Shown here in pieces: positions 57,374-63,855 of a DNA stretch of 64,000 nt. The notes under the pieces are model-generated. The model did no database searches. It was not told where the DNA came from and saw only the letters and a program-made list of their open reading frames with translations. This stretch comes from Bacillus methanolicus PB1 (GTDB taxonomy: Bacteria > Bacillota > Bacilli > Bacillales > Cytobacillaceae). The stretch's first letter is position 1; the number at the start of each line of letters is the position of its first letter. The stretch lies in contig NZ_AFEU01000003.1 of the NCBI RefSeq assembly GCF_000262755.1, positions 1,054,001 through 1,118,000 on the forward strand. The letters are read 5' to 3'. The translations under genes were made by a program, and so were the position numbers.

Positions 57374-57655
57374 TTATTTTTCTTCAACAATGACAGTAGC
57401 GTTATAAATCAAAACGCGTTTCCCATTTATGTCGAATTTGATTTTGTTTCCATATTCATTGACTTCAATATCGAATTTCCCTTCGTAGCGTTTAATCTCG
57501 TTTCCATTTGAGTCATAGACAGTAGCCACTCGTTCCAACCCTCCAAATTCTGAATCTATGTCCTTTTTTGCTCTTTCAAACGATTCGCAACCTGTCATAC
57601 TCACTAATGAAAGACCTAAAGCCAACATGACCGCCAATTTATTTTTCTTCATCAT
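57374..57655 (-). CDS. Small phage lipoprotein
   Basis: 93 residues from the ATG at 57655 (GGAGGG upstream). Lipoprotein signal MMKKNKLAVMLALGLSLVSM with lipobox SMTGC, then a strand-rich domain (VATVYDSNGNEIKRYEGKFD, KIKFDINGKRVLIY) resembling DUF5052. It would be anchored outside the membrane. Lipoproteins in prophages can block superinfecting phage at the receptor; here that is an inference. Confidence 0.65.
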   Translation of the reverse strand: MMKKNKLAVMLALGLSLVSMTGCESFERAKKDIDSEFGGLERVATVYDSNGNEIKRYEGKFDIEVNEYGNKIKFDINGKRVLIYNATVIVEEK

Positions 57656-57721
57656 TGTTTTCCCTCCAATAATTCTGGATTTTCGTACACAAAACTTAAT
57701 CTCTCTCATACTCAGAACCTC

Positions 57722-57994
57722 CTAATCTAATAAACTTCCTTGCTGAACCTCACCATATTCCCGGGCAAACGTACGTTTCATTAATTCTAATACATTACTG
57801 CAATACCTTTTTGGAGTATGACTCAGCAATCCGTCCATACCATATAGTTCGATAAAATCGTAATTAATCAACTCATCTATCGATTGGCAAAACCCGGTTT
57901 TTGGAACAAAAGATTCGCCGTCGAAATACCCTCGATATTTGGGATGCGGACCACTATCTTCGTTATAAGCAAAGACAAAAATTTTGTTTTTCAA
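57722..57994 (-). CDS. Hypothetical early phage protein
   Basis: 90 residues from a TTG at 57994 (AGGGGG upstream). KIFVFAYNEDSGPHPKYRGY and CSNVLELMKRTFAREYGEVQ segments, no zinc or enzyme motif. Small mixed protein of the early operon. No family recognised. Confidence 0.6.
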   Translation of the reverse strand: MKNKIFVFAYNEDSGPHPKYRGYFDGESFVPKTGFCQSIDELINYDFIELYGMDGLLSHTPKRYCSNVLELMKRTFAREYGEVQQGSLLD

Positions 57995-58022
57995 ACGTCT
58001 GCCCCCTTTCTATGAAACTTAA

Positions 58023-58346
58023 TTACCAATAACTCAGATTCAGTAAATCGACTCGGTTATTAAATCGATCAATGTATTCAATCCATTTATAAAGATTGTC
58101 ACCACCTCCGTGGAACTTCCTGGCATAGGAAATAGGGAATTTCTTATTGCCAGTCAACTCACAGAAAAACAGGCTTCCTCCTATCCTAGCTATAAATTTC
58201 TTTTTGTCTTTAATGTGATAAGCAGTAATTCGGAAGTCTCTTTGGGGTTTTCTATGACCAAAATGCTTCTGGATCATTTCCTGTAGACACAAGCAGTGTT
58301 CGATTTCCAGGTCCTCCAAAACTTCTTTGAACAACTCTAACTGCAC
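58023..58346 (-). CDS. Hypothetical early phage protein
   Basis: 107 residues from the GTG at 58346 (AAGGAG 8 bases upstream). ELFKEVLEDLEIEHCLCLQE helix followed by strands with YHIKDKKKFIARIGGSLFFC. No recognised family. It lies just after the HhH gene with about 40 bases between. Confidence 0.6.
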   Translation of the reverse strand: MQLELFKEVLEDLEIEHCLCLQEMIQKHFGHRKPQRDFRITAYHIKDKKKFIARIGGSLFFCELTGNKKFPISYARKFHGGGDNLYKWIEYIDRFNNRVDLLNLSYW

Positions 58347-58385
58347 GATCACCACTCCTTGAAAACTCTATACAAACGGAATTTC

Positions 58386-58622
58386 CTATCCTTCCTTTCC
58401 AAACCTCTGCAAGAAAAACTCCCGAACTTTCCACGCTGTCTTTTCACCTATGCCTGGTATTTCTTCGAGGTTTTCCAGGATATTCACCAAATGTTCGATA
58501 TCTGATTTCCTCTGCTCTTTAGCTCCTGCTGAAAATCCCCGGTTCCATGCTTCCATCAGTTTTGGATCTATGGGAGAAGCAGGTTTCTTCTCCCGTTTGA
58601 TTTTGCGAAGTGATTTGCCCAT
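58386..58622 (-). CDS. Helix-hairpin-helix phage protein
   Basis: 78 residues. A basic N terminus (SLRKIKREKKPASP) is followed by ILENLEEIPGIGEKTAWKVR, a helix-hairpin-helix motif of the type that binds DNA non-specifically. Common in early regions of Firmicutes phages. Role in replication or repair is inferred from the motif. Confidence 0.7.
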   Translation of the reverse strand: MGKSLRKIKREKKPASPIDPKLMEAWNRGFSAGAKEQRKSDIEHLVNILENLEEIPGIGEKTAWKVREFFLQRFGKEG

Positions 58623-58631
58623 GGGATCCCT

Positions 58632-59084
58632 TCATTCTCTCCAGCAAATTAGTTGAGGCCGTCCAGTATATTTAAAATCTTTTCCTAAAAACTGAGCAAA
58701 AGTCATTTCTTTATAACCTGTTTCAGTCTCAAACCAACCTACGGAATCTAATGAAATTTCTTCAACATTCGGACCCTCATCGCCGTAATAATCTTCATCA
58801 ATTCTGTTCATATGATCAGCAATTGCTTCTTCTTTTGTTGTGGCTACAATGTATTCGGGCCTATCGTCACCGACTGCGAAAATTTTAAAATCAGGCAGTA
58901 AGGTTACGTTATCAATTTCAAATTCTGTATCATTGTAATTCCAATCATTATGATCCATATTGTCAGCAGCACGTTTAGCAGCTTCATCAATGGCAGGGTC
59001 ATTGTTGCCCTGAAAATCTCCCTCAACGATGACTTTTGTTGTGAAAGTTTGAGTAATAGATAATTCCACTTCAAATTTTTTCAT
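58632..59084 (-). CDS. Hypothetical early phage protein
   Basis: 150 residues, acidic. N-terminal strand KKFEVELSITQTFTTKVIVE, an Asp/Asn-rich middle, and DDRPEYIVATTKEEAIADHM. Ends in QLICWRE. GGGAGG before the ATG. It is the gene next to linker repeat R4. No family recognised. Confidence 0.65.
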   Translation of the reverse strand: MKKFEVELSITQTFTTKVIVEGDFQGNNDPAIDEAAKRAADNMDHNDWNYNDTEFEIDNVTLLPDFKIFAVGDDRPEYIVATTKEEAIADHMNRIDEDYYGDEGPNVEEISLDSVGWFETETGYKEMTFAQFLGKDFKYTGRPQLICWRE

Positions 59085-59115
59085 TTCTTTGTTCCTCCCT
59101 TTTTATCGCACTATA

Positions 59116-59197
59116 TTTGTCAACCGCGAATCTTCGGAATCTCATTCCCGTCCATGGTTCACCTTCATCGTTCAGATTATCTTCGAATTGTGCATTA
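59116..59197. repeat. Early-region linker repeat R4 (full form)
   Basis: TTTGTCAACCGCGAATCTTC, then hairpin GGAAT-ctc-ATTCC, an insert, and AGATTATCTTCGAATTGTGC up to the next stop codon. The longest copy. A minus-strand open frame across it (59071-59346) is an artefact of the repeat. Confidence 0.7.
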
Positions 59198-59398
59198 AAG
59201 AAAATCGTAAAATAATGCTTTGCATTCTCCGCAATAGTGTAGTCTTTGATTTTCACTAAATCGATTTTTCCAAGACTGTACAAATGGCTCTTTGCCAAGT
59301 GGGAATAATGCTCTTTGTTGTATAGGCTTAACTTCGATAGCTTCATAATCTTCTTCGTCTATTGCTTTTTTACAGTGATTGCAAGTATAAGTCATCAT
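59195..59398 (-). CDS. Zinc-ribbon early phage protein
   Basis: 67 residues with TCNHCKKAI (first CxxC) and HYCGECKALF (second CxxC). AGGAGGTG before the ATG. The stop lies at the right half of linker R4. A second minus-strand frame overlaps it but begins mid-gene and has no zinc pattern, so this frame is chosen. Confidence 0.68.
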   Translation of the reverse strand: MMTYTCNHCKKAIDEEDYEAIEVKPIQQRALFPLGKEPFVQSWKNRFSENQRLHYCGECKALFYDFL

Positions 59399-59414
59399 GT
59401 AAGTTCACCTCCTA

Positions 59415-59433
59415 ATTTTCGTACTATTCACTA
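59415..59433. repeat. Early-region linker repeat R5 (partial)
   Basis: ATTTTCGTACTATTCACTA, right half only, spanning the stop of the 65-residue gene and the ribosome site of the next. Confidence 0.5.
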
Positions 59434-59628
59434 AATCTCTTTAACAAGTGCTACCGAAGCACTAACATAATTACATCCCAATCTCTTATATTTTTCTTCA
59501 AGCTGTGTAATTGCTTCACGAACGGCACTGAAGCTATCGCCGGCTTCCACATAAACTGTAGGTTTTGCACTGATATGCCCCACTCCATCATTTGCTCTTA
59601 CATTGCAATGACAAATAAAGTTCTTCAC
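59431..59628 (-). CDS. Hypothetical early phage protein
   Basis: 65 residues from the GTG at 59628 (AAGGAG upstream); a TTG six codons earlier lies inside that site. KNFICHCNVRANDGVGHISA then a helix AVREAITQLEEKYKRLGCNY and a final strand. Possibly a small dsRNA-like or ferredoxin-like fold, not recognised. Flanked by linkers R6 and R5. Confidence 0.6.
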   Translation of the reverse strand: MKNFICHCNVRANDGVGHISAKPTVYVEAGDSFSAVREAITQLEEKYKRLGCNYVSASVALVKEI

Positions 59629-59648
59629 ATTCTCACTCCTTCGCAATA

Positions 59649-59685
59649 TGTGTCAACCACGAATCTTCGGAACCTCCGTTCCGCC
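59649..59685. repeat. Early-region linker repeat R6 (full left half)
   Basis: TGTGTCAACCACGAATCTTC followed by hairpin GGAAC-ctcc-GTTCC and GCC. Nearly identical to R9. Lies between the zinc protein stop (59692) and the next start. Confidence 0.75.
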
Positions 59686-59691
59686 AAAATG

Positions 59692-60003
59692 TTACACCCA
59701 TTTACCACATATTAGGCATTCATCATGGTCTGGTTGCATAACAGCTTCTCCAGGGATATATGACCAAACTTCATGTGTAATAGGATGGTGACAGCGCGAT
59801 TTGAATCGTTCAAATCTATCATTGTGACTATCATGCTTGTATTTGCATTTTGGACATTGGATGAATTCAAATGCGATGATTTCGGCAAAATCAAAATCAA
59901 ATATCACTTCACGATGTTTGTAATAAACATCACCCTTTTTAAACTCACGCCCGCACGTTTGGCATTTCCGTTTTAACCTTCTGGAAGCAACTCTCCTTTT
60001 CAT
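59692..60003 (-). CDS. Multi-zinc-knuckle early phage protein
   Basis: 103 residues with KCQTCGREFKKGDVYYKHRE (first knuckle), IQCPKCKYKHDSH (second) and DECLICGKWV (third), plus a basic N terminus KRRVASRRLKRK. Two zinc sites are likely, one formed by the outer Cys pairs. Nucleic acid binding is plausible. RBS GAGGTGA. Flanked by linkers R7 and R6. Confidence 0.7.
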   Translation of the reverse strand: MKRRVASRRLKRKCQTCGREFKKGDVYYKHREVIFDFDFAEIIAFEFIQCPKCKYKHDSHNDRFERFKSRCHHPITHEVWSYIPGEAVMQPDHDECLICGKWV

Positions 60004-60020
60004 TTCATCACCTCAGTTTA

Positions 60021-60063
60021 GGAATCTCATTCCCATCAGATTATCTTCGTTACTGTGCACTAA
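60021..60063. repeat. Early-region linker repeat R7
   Basis: Hairpin GGAAT-ctc-ATTCC followed by CATCAGATTATCTTCGTTAC and TGTGCACTAA. Hairpin arms covary with those of R6 and R9 (T-A for C-G). Confidence 0.7.
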
Positions 60064-60245
60064 TCTATGAATAACTGCTTTAATTTATTGCCTTGTACGA
60101 TAAAGTCTAATGTATCACCGTCTGCATTAACTGGATGAATATAAAATGTTACAGTGCCCAGAGAATCTTTTGTCACACGAATTGCGTGGTCAATCACACC
60201 TTTTTCTAAGTTTTCTTTCAAATATTGTTCAAGATTTTTTGTCAT
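60060..60245 (-). CDS. Hypothetical early phage protein
   Basis: 61 residues, MTKNLEQYLKENLEKGVIDH helix followed by strands (GTVTFYIHPVNADGDTLDFI) and a QLFID end. Ribosome site AAAGGAGAG. Its stop lies within linker R7 and its start faces R8. No family recognised. Confidence 0.65.
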   Translation of the reverse strand: MTKNLEQYLKENLEKGVIDHAIRVTKDSLGTVTFYIHPVNADGDTLDFIVQGNKLKQLFID

Positions 60246-60304
60246 TTGATATCTCTCCTTTTTTTTGTTGCACAGTCTTTTCTTATCTGTTCTTCATCGG
60301 TATG

Positions 60305-60336
60305 CTTCAACCGCTTATCTTCGTATTGTTCACTTA
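60305..60336. repeat. Early-region linker repeat R8
   Basis: CTTCAACCGCTTATCTTCGT followed by ATTGTTCACTTA; left and right halves joined without the hairpin. Confidence 0.6.
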
Positions 60337-60480
60337 GTCATTATTGTTTTTAATAAATTTACCTTCTGCTACCAAATGATTTTCGCCTTGACAATACGGG
60401 CAAGAGTGCATAACTGGTGTGGGATAAACCGCATAAATATTTTCGCAATTATCACATTGGAATAAATCCATCTTAATCAT
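60334..60480 (-). CDS. Small zinc-ribbon protein
   Basis: 48 residues with FQCDNCENIYAV and MHSCPYCQGENH (two CxxC pairs), the rest being a short FIKNNND tail. ATG at 60480 with GGAGG upstream. Bracketed by linkers R9 and R8. A minimal zinc ribbon; target unknown. Confidence 0.68.
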   Translation of the reverse strand: MIKMDLFQCDNCENIYAVYPTPVMHSCPYCQGENHLVAEGKFIKNNND

Positions 60481-60505
60481 TTTTAAACCTCCGTTGTAAC
60501 GTAAT

Positions 60506-60541
60506 AGGTCAACCCCGAATCTTCGGAACCTCCGTTCCGCC
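60506..60541. repeat. Early-region linker repeat R9 (full left half)
   Basis: AGGTCAACCCCGAATCTTC followed by hairpin GGAAC-ctcc-GTTCC and GCC. It separates the overlapping operon on the right from the cassette-like genes on the left. Confidence 0.75.
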
Positions 60542-60623
60542 CAGCTTCTTGCAATCCATCCCGTACCGGCTGGAACATCTTTTGTATAGGGAACAGCGTA
60601 ACAGGCAAGCCATTAGCCTGTCT

Positions 60624-61076
60624 TCATCCTTCATCCACGCCGGCCGGTCGTCTGCGATTAGAACGTTTTGCACGGGGCTTCCCTGCCTTTCTTTTCATCT
60701 TTTTCAGTTCGTCCAACTCAATCCAGCCGAATGACTTGTTATAAGTAATAAGCTTTAAACTGTGCTCATATTTCTTTTCAAAAAGCTTTCTCTTGATCGA
60801 AAAATCTCTCGTTTCATATCCTTTTACATCAATAACTTCAATGCTTCCATCAAGGTTATGAATCTCGAAATCTGCAACATATTCAATTTTTCGAAAATGC
60901 TTGCCATTCTTTTTGAAAGCTTCCTGGAGTATGTATCTTGGTTGCAACTTAAAATCCTTTATTTGCTTTGCTTGCTTGAGCCATTTCAGCTGCTCGTAAT
61001 ATTTGGCCTCGGCCTTGCTGTCAAAAGTATGGCCGTCAATGGTGACTTTCTTGGATCCGTACTTAGTGATTGCCAT
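60624..61076 (-). CDS. DUF1064 nuclease-like phage protein
   Basis: 150 residues from the ATG at 61076 (AGAAGGTGAAGT upstream). MAITKYGSKKVTIDGHTFDS, then DSKAEAKYYEQLKWL, YVADFEIHNLDGSIEVIDVK and GYETRDFSIKRKLFEKKYEH. The D...(E)VIDVKG pattern with an upstream Glu is a PD-(D/E)xK nuclease core as in DUF1064. Resolvase or nicking endonuclease activity is likely but not shown. Basic tail RAKRSNRRRPAG. Confidence 0.82.
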   Translation of the reverse strand: MAITKYGSKKVTIDGHTFDSKAEAKYYEQLKWLKQAKQIKDFKLQPRYILQEAFKKNGKHFRKIEYVADFEIHNLDGSIEVIDVKGYETRDFSIKRKLFEKKYEHSLKLITYNKSFGWIELDELKKMKRKAGKPRAKRSNRRRPAGVDEG

Positions 61077-61201
61077 TACTTCACCTTCTGTGTTTCTGAT
61101 TGATATTCCGCCTCTTTCAGCTTCCTTGCACAAACAGGACCCATACCACGTTCAATACTTTTCTTGCTTCTTAACTGACGATTGCAAATAGGACAAATCA
61201 A
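61076..61201 (-). CDS. DUF6011-like zinc-finger peptide
   Basis: 41 residues from a TTG at 61201 (AGGGGG 8 bases upstream). LICPICNRQLRSKKSIERGM then GPVCARK is the C-x2-C...G-x-G-P-x-C pattern of small DUF6011-like zinc fingers. Its TTG overlaps the previous stop (TTGA) and its TAA overlaps the DUF1064 ATG (TAATG), so it is a coupled cistron of the operon. Confidence 0.68.
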   Translation of the reverse strand: MICPICNRQLRSKKSIERGMGPVCARKLKEAEYQSETQKVK

Positions 61202-61404
61202 TGTTTTAGCCCCCTTTCAAATTTTTCTTTCAACTCTTCATGTGAACATTTGAGACCAGGGACGTGTATTCTTTCTCCGCCGCCTTCCAAGCGCTCATAC
61301 ATAAACCCTGTAACATATCCTGCTTTGTATACCTTTTCGACAAACACATAAATATTGGGATTTTCTTTGCTTGTCCAGTAACCGTGTAACCGTTCCTTGG
61401 CCAT
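61198..61404 (-). CDS. Hypothetical early phage protein
   Basis: 68 residues, MAKERLHGYWTSKENPNIYV and GYVTGFMYERLEGGGERIHV: strand-rich, possibly a small barrel, with a C-terminal helix ELKEKFERGLKH. AAGGGAGG before the ATG; the stop overlaps the next start. No family recognised. Confidence 0.65.
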   Translation of the reverse strand: MAKERLHGYWTSKENPNIYVFVEKVYKAGYVTGFMYERLEGGGERIHVPGLKCSHEELKEKFERGLKH

Positions 61405-61405
61405 C

Positions 61406-61588
61406 TTAGGATCCTCCCTTTACTACATGTTCCGCGCTGCAATTCGTACATATCGCGATTAGACCCTCATCCGTTTTTCTTATCGAAAAAACAGAATTAC
61501 AACATGTTTCTCCGCGGTTAGGTAGTTTTTTCAAGCACATCAAGAAATTCTTGGACCGGTTAATACTGTTTTCGATCATTTCAGTCAT
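61406..61588 (-). CDS. Small Cys-containing phage protein
   Basis: 60 residues from the ATG at 61588, which overlaps the dUTPase stop (TGATG). ETCCNSVFSIRKTDEGLIAI and CTNCSAEHVV give two Cys pairs, so one zinc site is plausible. No family recognised. Confidence 0.6.
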   Translation of the reverse strand: MTEMIENSINRSKNFLMCLKKLPNRGETCCNSVFSIRKTDEGLIAICTNCSAEHVVKGGS

Positions 61589-62187
61589 CAATATCCGTTC
61601 ACCTGCCTTCTATGATTCTCTGAATTTTTCTTCATGTATGCTTCTTCAATTTGTTCGCATGTGAAGCCGATCATTTTTCCAAGCCCTATGAATAGATCAA
61701 AAATTTCAACATAATGCATTTCATATGGCTTTTCATAAAACTCTATAATGGCTTTATTTAACGCTATAAACTGTTCTGTTAGGTCGTGATATTGTTCACC
61801 TTCAAATTCCCAATCTTCAGGATCAAAACCTATGTCTAATCCAATCGACAAGATGAAATGCAAGCAGTCAGCGAATTCTTCAAGGAGTGGGTTTTTAGTG
61901 AGTTCTCCATCAACGCAATTAGGAACAGGACAAGGAGAAGGAATTTCACCTTCAAGAAACCCTAATCCGTTACAATACTTGCAAACCTCATACTCAACCA
62001 ATGTTCTCGGCTCCTGGTCATAACTCCAATATTTAAACTCTCGCCATTCATTAAGTAATTCGCCCAGTTCGCTGTATAAAGCAAGAATCTTCTTTGCTAG
62101 CCGATCCTCACCGGGTTGACGTGGATGCTTTTTTTCGATATTGTCATCCAGCTTGCGTTGTAGTTCAAATAATTTTGATAGGTTCAT
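61588..62187 (-). CDS. Dimeric dUTPase-type (MazG-like) with inserted zinc knuckle
   Basis: 199 residues. All-alpha NTP-pyrophosphatase core: ILALYSELGELLNEWREFKY (E-x2-E) and NPLLEEFADCLHFILSIGLD (E-x2-D), the metal-binding sites of dimeric dUTPase. Between them, near 88-118, sits a CKYCNGLGF...CPVPNCVDG zinc-knuckle insert like that of DnaJ, not usual in the family. Limits dUTP during phage replication. Overlaps the sigma gene by 4 bp. Confidence 0.8.
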   Translation of the reverse strand: MNLSKLFELQRKLDDNIEKKHPRQPGEDRLAKKILALYSELGELLNEWREFKYWSYDQEPRTLVEYEVCKYCNGLGFLEGEIPSPCPVPNCVDGELTKNPLLEEFADCLHFILSIGLDIGFDPEDWEFEGEQYHDLTEQFIALNKAIIEFYEKPYEMHYVEIFDLFIGLGKMIGFTCEQIEEAYMKKNSENHRRQVNGY

Positions 62188-62864
62188 GCGATAGCTCCTT
62201 TCGCTCCAGTTACTAGCCCCAAATCTTTCAAACTTGTTTTCTGGTAAGATGGGTTGATCTTTGCAATCCCTCTATGAAATTGCCGGCTGATCCAAGCTGC
62301 ACCATTCTGTTTGTACATCTTTGCAATTTCGTGCATGGAATATCCTTGCGTGAAATACAGAAGGATTTCTCTTTCGCGCTGGGATAATTTTTTAAACTGT
62401 TCCTCTAAGAAAAGTTTGTTGATTGTTATCTTCTCCGGATTTTTCGTTTCGTCGATAAGAGAGTCTAAGAAAGTTGAATCGTTATCCTCGTGTTTTTGTA
62501 CATCGAGGGAGAGAATATTTTCATAAAGTTTTCGTTTTTCGGCATTGATTTTTTCTAAATGATGAACAAACTCCGTTTTGATGTTCATGTAGGCAAAGGT
62601 TTTGAATGAACCCTTGCCGACTTTATAGTTTTTTAAAGCCTGAACAATACCGATATATCCAATTTGGTAAAGATCAGAAAAGTTATATCTTCGTTCGGGA
62701 TCCCATCTGTCGAACATTTTATTGATTAAATGCTTAATTAGATGGTCAAACAAGTTTCGGTTCAATGCTTCTGTTACTAATCCATCGATATGCCTTTCCG
62801 GTACATGCCAGTCATTTTCGATGATGTTCCATAGCTGCTCATCGGTAGCAAGTTCCCATCTCAT
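62184..62864 (-). CDS. Phage-encoded RNA polymerase sigma factor
   Basis: 226 residues of the sigma-70 family. Region 2: DLYQIGYIGIVQALKNYKVG KGSFKTFAYMNIKTEF; region 4: LSQREREILLYFTQGYSMHE IAKMYKQNGAAWISRQFHRG. Region 1 and most of region 3 are reduced, as in SigF/SigG-size or smaller alternative sigmas. It should redirect host RNA polymerase to phage promoters. It starts with an ATGA overlap from the HTH gene upstream. Confidence 0.87.
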   Translation of the reverse strand: MRWELATDEQLWNIIENDWHVPERHIDGLVTEALNRNLFDHLIKHLINKMFDRWDPERRYNFSDLYQIGYIGIVQALKNYKVGKGSFKTFAYMNIKTEFVHHLEKINAEKRKLYENILSLDVQKHEDNDSTFLDSLIDETKNPEKITINKLFLEEQFKKLSQREREILLYFTQGYSMHEIAKMYKQNGAAWISRQFHRGIAKINPSYQKTSLKDLGLVTGAKGAIA

Positions 62865-63127
62865 CGAGCCTCTTCTCCTTTCAATCCGCCTTTGCGTCTA
62901 TCAATCTTGTCCTCTCGGGCCAAATGAATCAGAGCCAACAATACTTCGTCCGGATCTCGTTGGAAGTGTTCACCTATTTTTGCAACAGGAACACCTTTTT
63001 GCCACATTTGGACCATTTCTTGCAGCTCCCATGAGTCCCAAACAAAATCCAAATCTTCCAGAACGATGGTTCTGTTTTTTCTAGGTGATTTGAAGAAATA
63101 ATCACCGCAAGGTTTCTTCCCTCTCAT
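62861..63127 (-). CDS. HTH-like early phage protein
   Basis: 88 residues from the ATG at 63127, which overlaps the preceding stop (TGATG). MVQMWQKGVPVAKIGEHFQR and DPDEVLLALIHLAREDKI make a simple helix-turn-helix of the kind seen in small phage regulators. RBS GGTGG. Lies directly upstream of the sigma factor gene. Confidence 0.7.
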   Translation of the reverse strand: MRGKKPCGDYFFKSPRKNRTIVLEDLDFVWDSWELQEMVQMWQKGVPVAKIGEHFQRDPDEVLLALIHLAREDKIDRRKGGLKGEEAR

Positions 63128-63321
63128 CAAAACCACCGGTTTTCAGGCGATTCCCGAAAGTCCACCTTAACCAACTCAAGCCGCAGGTCGTAATAATCCA
63201 GATCGTAAATGCTTGTCCCATCCTTCGTTGCAGTGATGCCTTTTTCGAGCAGACAAGAAATGAATATTTGCCGTTTTGCTTCCTTTGTCACCATCACTTT
63301 GTCGTAGAGAATGCCCAACAT
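63127..63321 (-). CDS. Hypothetical early phage protein
   Basis: 64 residues if started at the ATG at 63321 (a GTG 6 bases upstream overlaps the previous stop). LGILYDKVMVTKEAKRQIFI and YDLDYYDLRLELVKVDFRES; helix then strands. The start choice is uncertain. No family recognised. Confidence 0.6.
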   Translation of the reverse strand: MLGILYDKVMVTKEAKRQIFISCLLEKGITATKDGTSIYDLDYYDLRLELVKVDFRESPENRWF

Positions 63322-63323
63322 CC

Positions 63324-63635
63324 TCACCTCGCTTTCAAAAGAGCTTCTAAGAAGGCGATGCGTTCTTGGGCTTGTTGGAGTTGTTTTGCGAATTTAAACT
63401 TTTCCCTTAATTCCTGCCCGTGTAATTTGTCATAACTTTCTTTTAAAATTGTTTGAAATTCCAAAGAACTCTTTAATGCTTCATTCTCCGCTTGTAATTC
63501 CTTAACAGTTTGAATGAGCCAATCCCAATCCTTTTTCAAACGAGTCCCATCAAACACCGTTTTATGATTCAAATAAAATGCAATTGGCCCTAAATCCGTG
63601 CTCTTCAATTTTTCCAACCGCTCTTGATCGTTCAT
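63324..63635 (-). CDS. Coiled-coil early phage protein
   Basis: 103 residues from the ATG at 63635 (GGAGG 7 bases upstream), overlapping the preceding stop by 4 bp. After MNDQERLEKLKSTDLGPIAF the protein is a long coiled coil (KELQAENEALKSSLEFQTIL, AKQLQQAQERIAFLEALLK). No family recognised. Confidence 0.62.
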   Translation of the reverse strand: MNDQERLEKLKSTDLGPIAFYLNHKTVFDGTRLKKDWDWLIQTVKELQAENEALKSSLEFQTILKESYDKLHGQELREKFKFAKQLQQAQERIAFLEALLKAR

Positions 63636-63841
63636 TCCGTTTCCTCCAAACACTTAATCGCTTTTTTTAATTCTGCTATTTGTCTTTCGATTACTTGATA
63701 GTTAAAGGCAATAACATTCTCAGGTCCGTACTCAACTATTTTTTTGTGGGCAAACAAAGAATTATTAAATTTAATACTTTCAAATAATTCATGTTCTAAT
63801 CGTGCTTTTTCTGCTTTTAATACAGTCAGTGCATAGTTCAT
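63632..63841 (-). CDS. Helical early phage protein
   Basis: 69 residues, mostly helical and charged: LKAEKARLEHELFESIKFNN and VIERQIAELKKAIKCLEETE. RBS about GGGG before the ATG. It overlaps the next gene by 4 bp (ATGA). No family recognised. Confidence 0.62.
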   Translation of the reverse strand: MNYALTVLKAEKARLEHELFESIKFNNSLFAHKKIVEYGPENVIAFNYQVIERQIAELKKAIKCLEETE

Positions 63842-63855
63842 ATTTAAAAACCCCT

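Noticed and set aside
59071-59346. 91-residue minus-strand frame
   Set aside because: Its C-terminal half is the linker repeat R4; the overlapping 59195-59398 frame has the zinc ribbon and the ribosome site.
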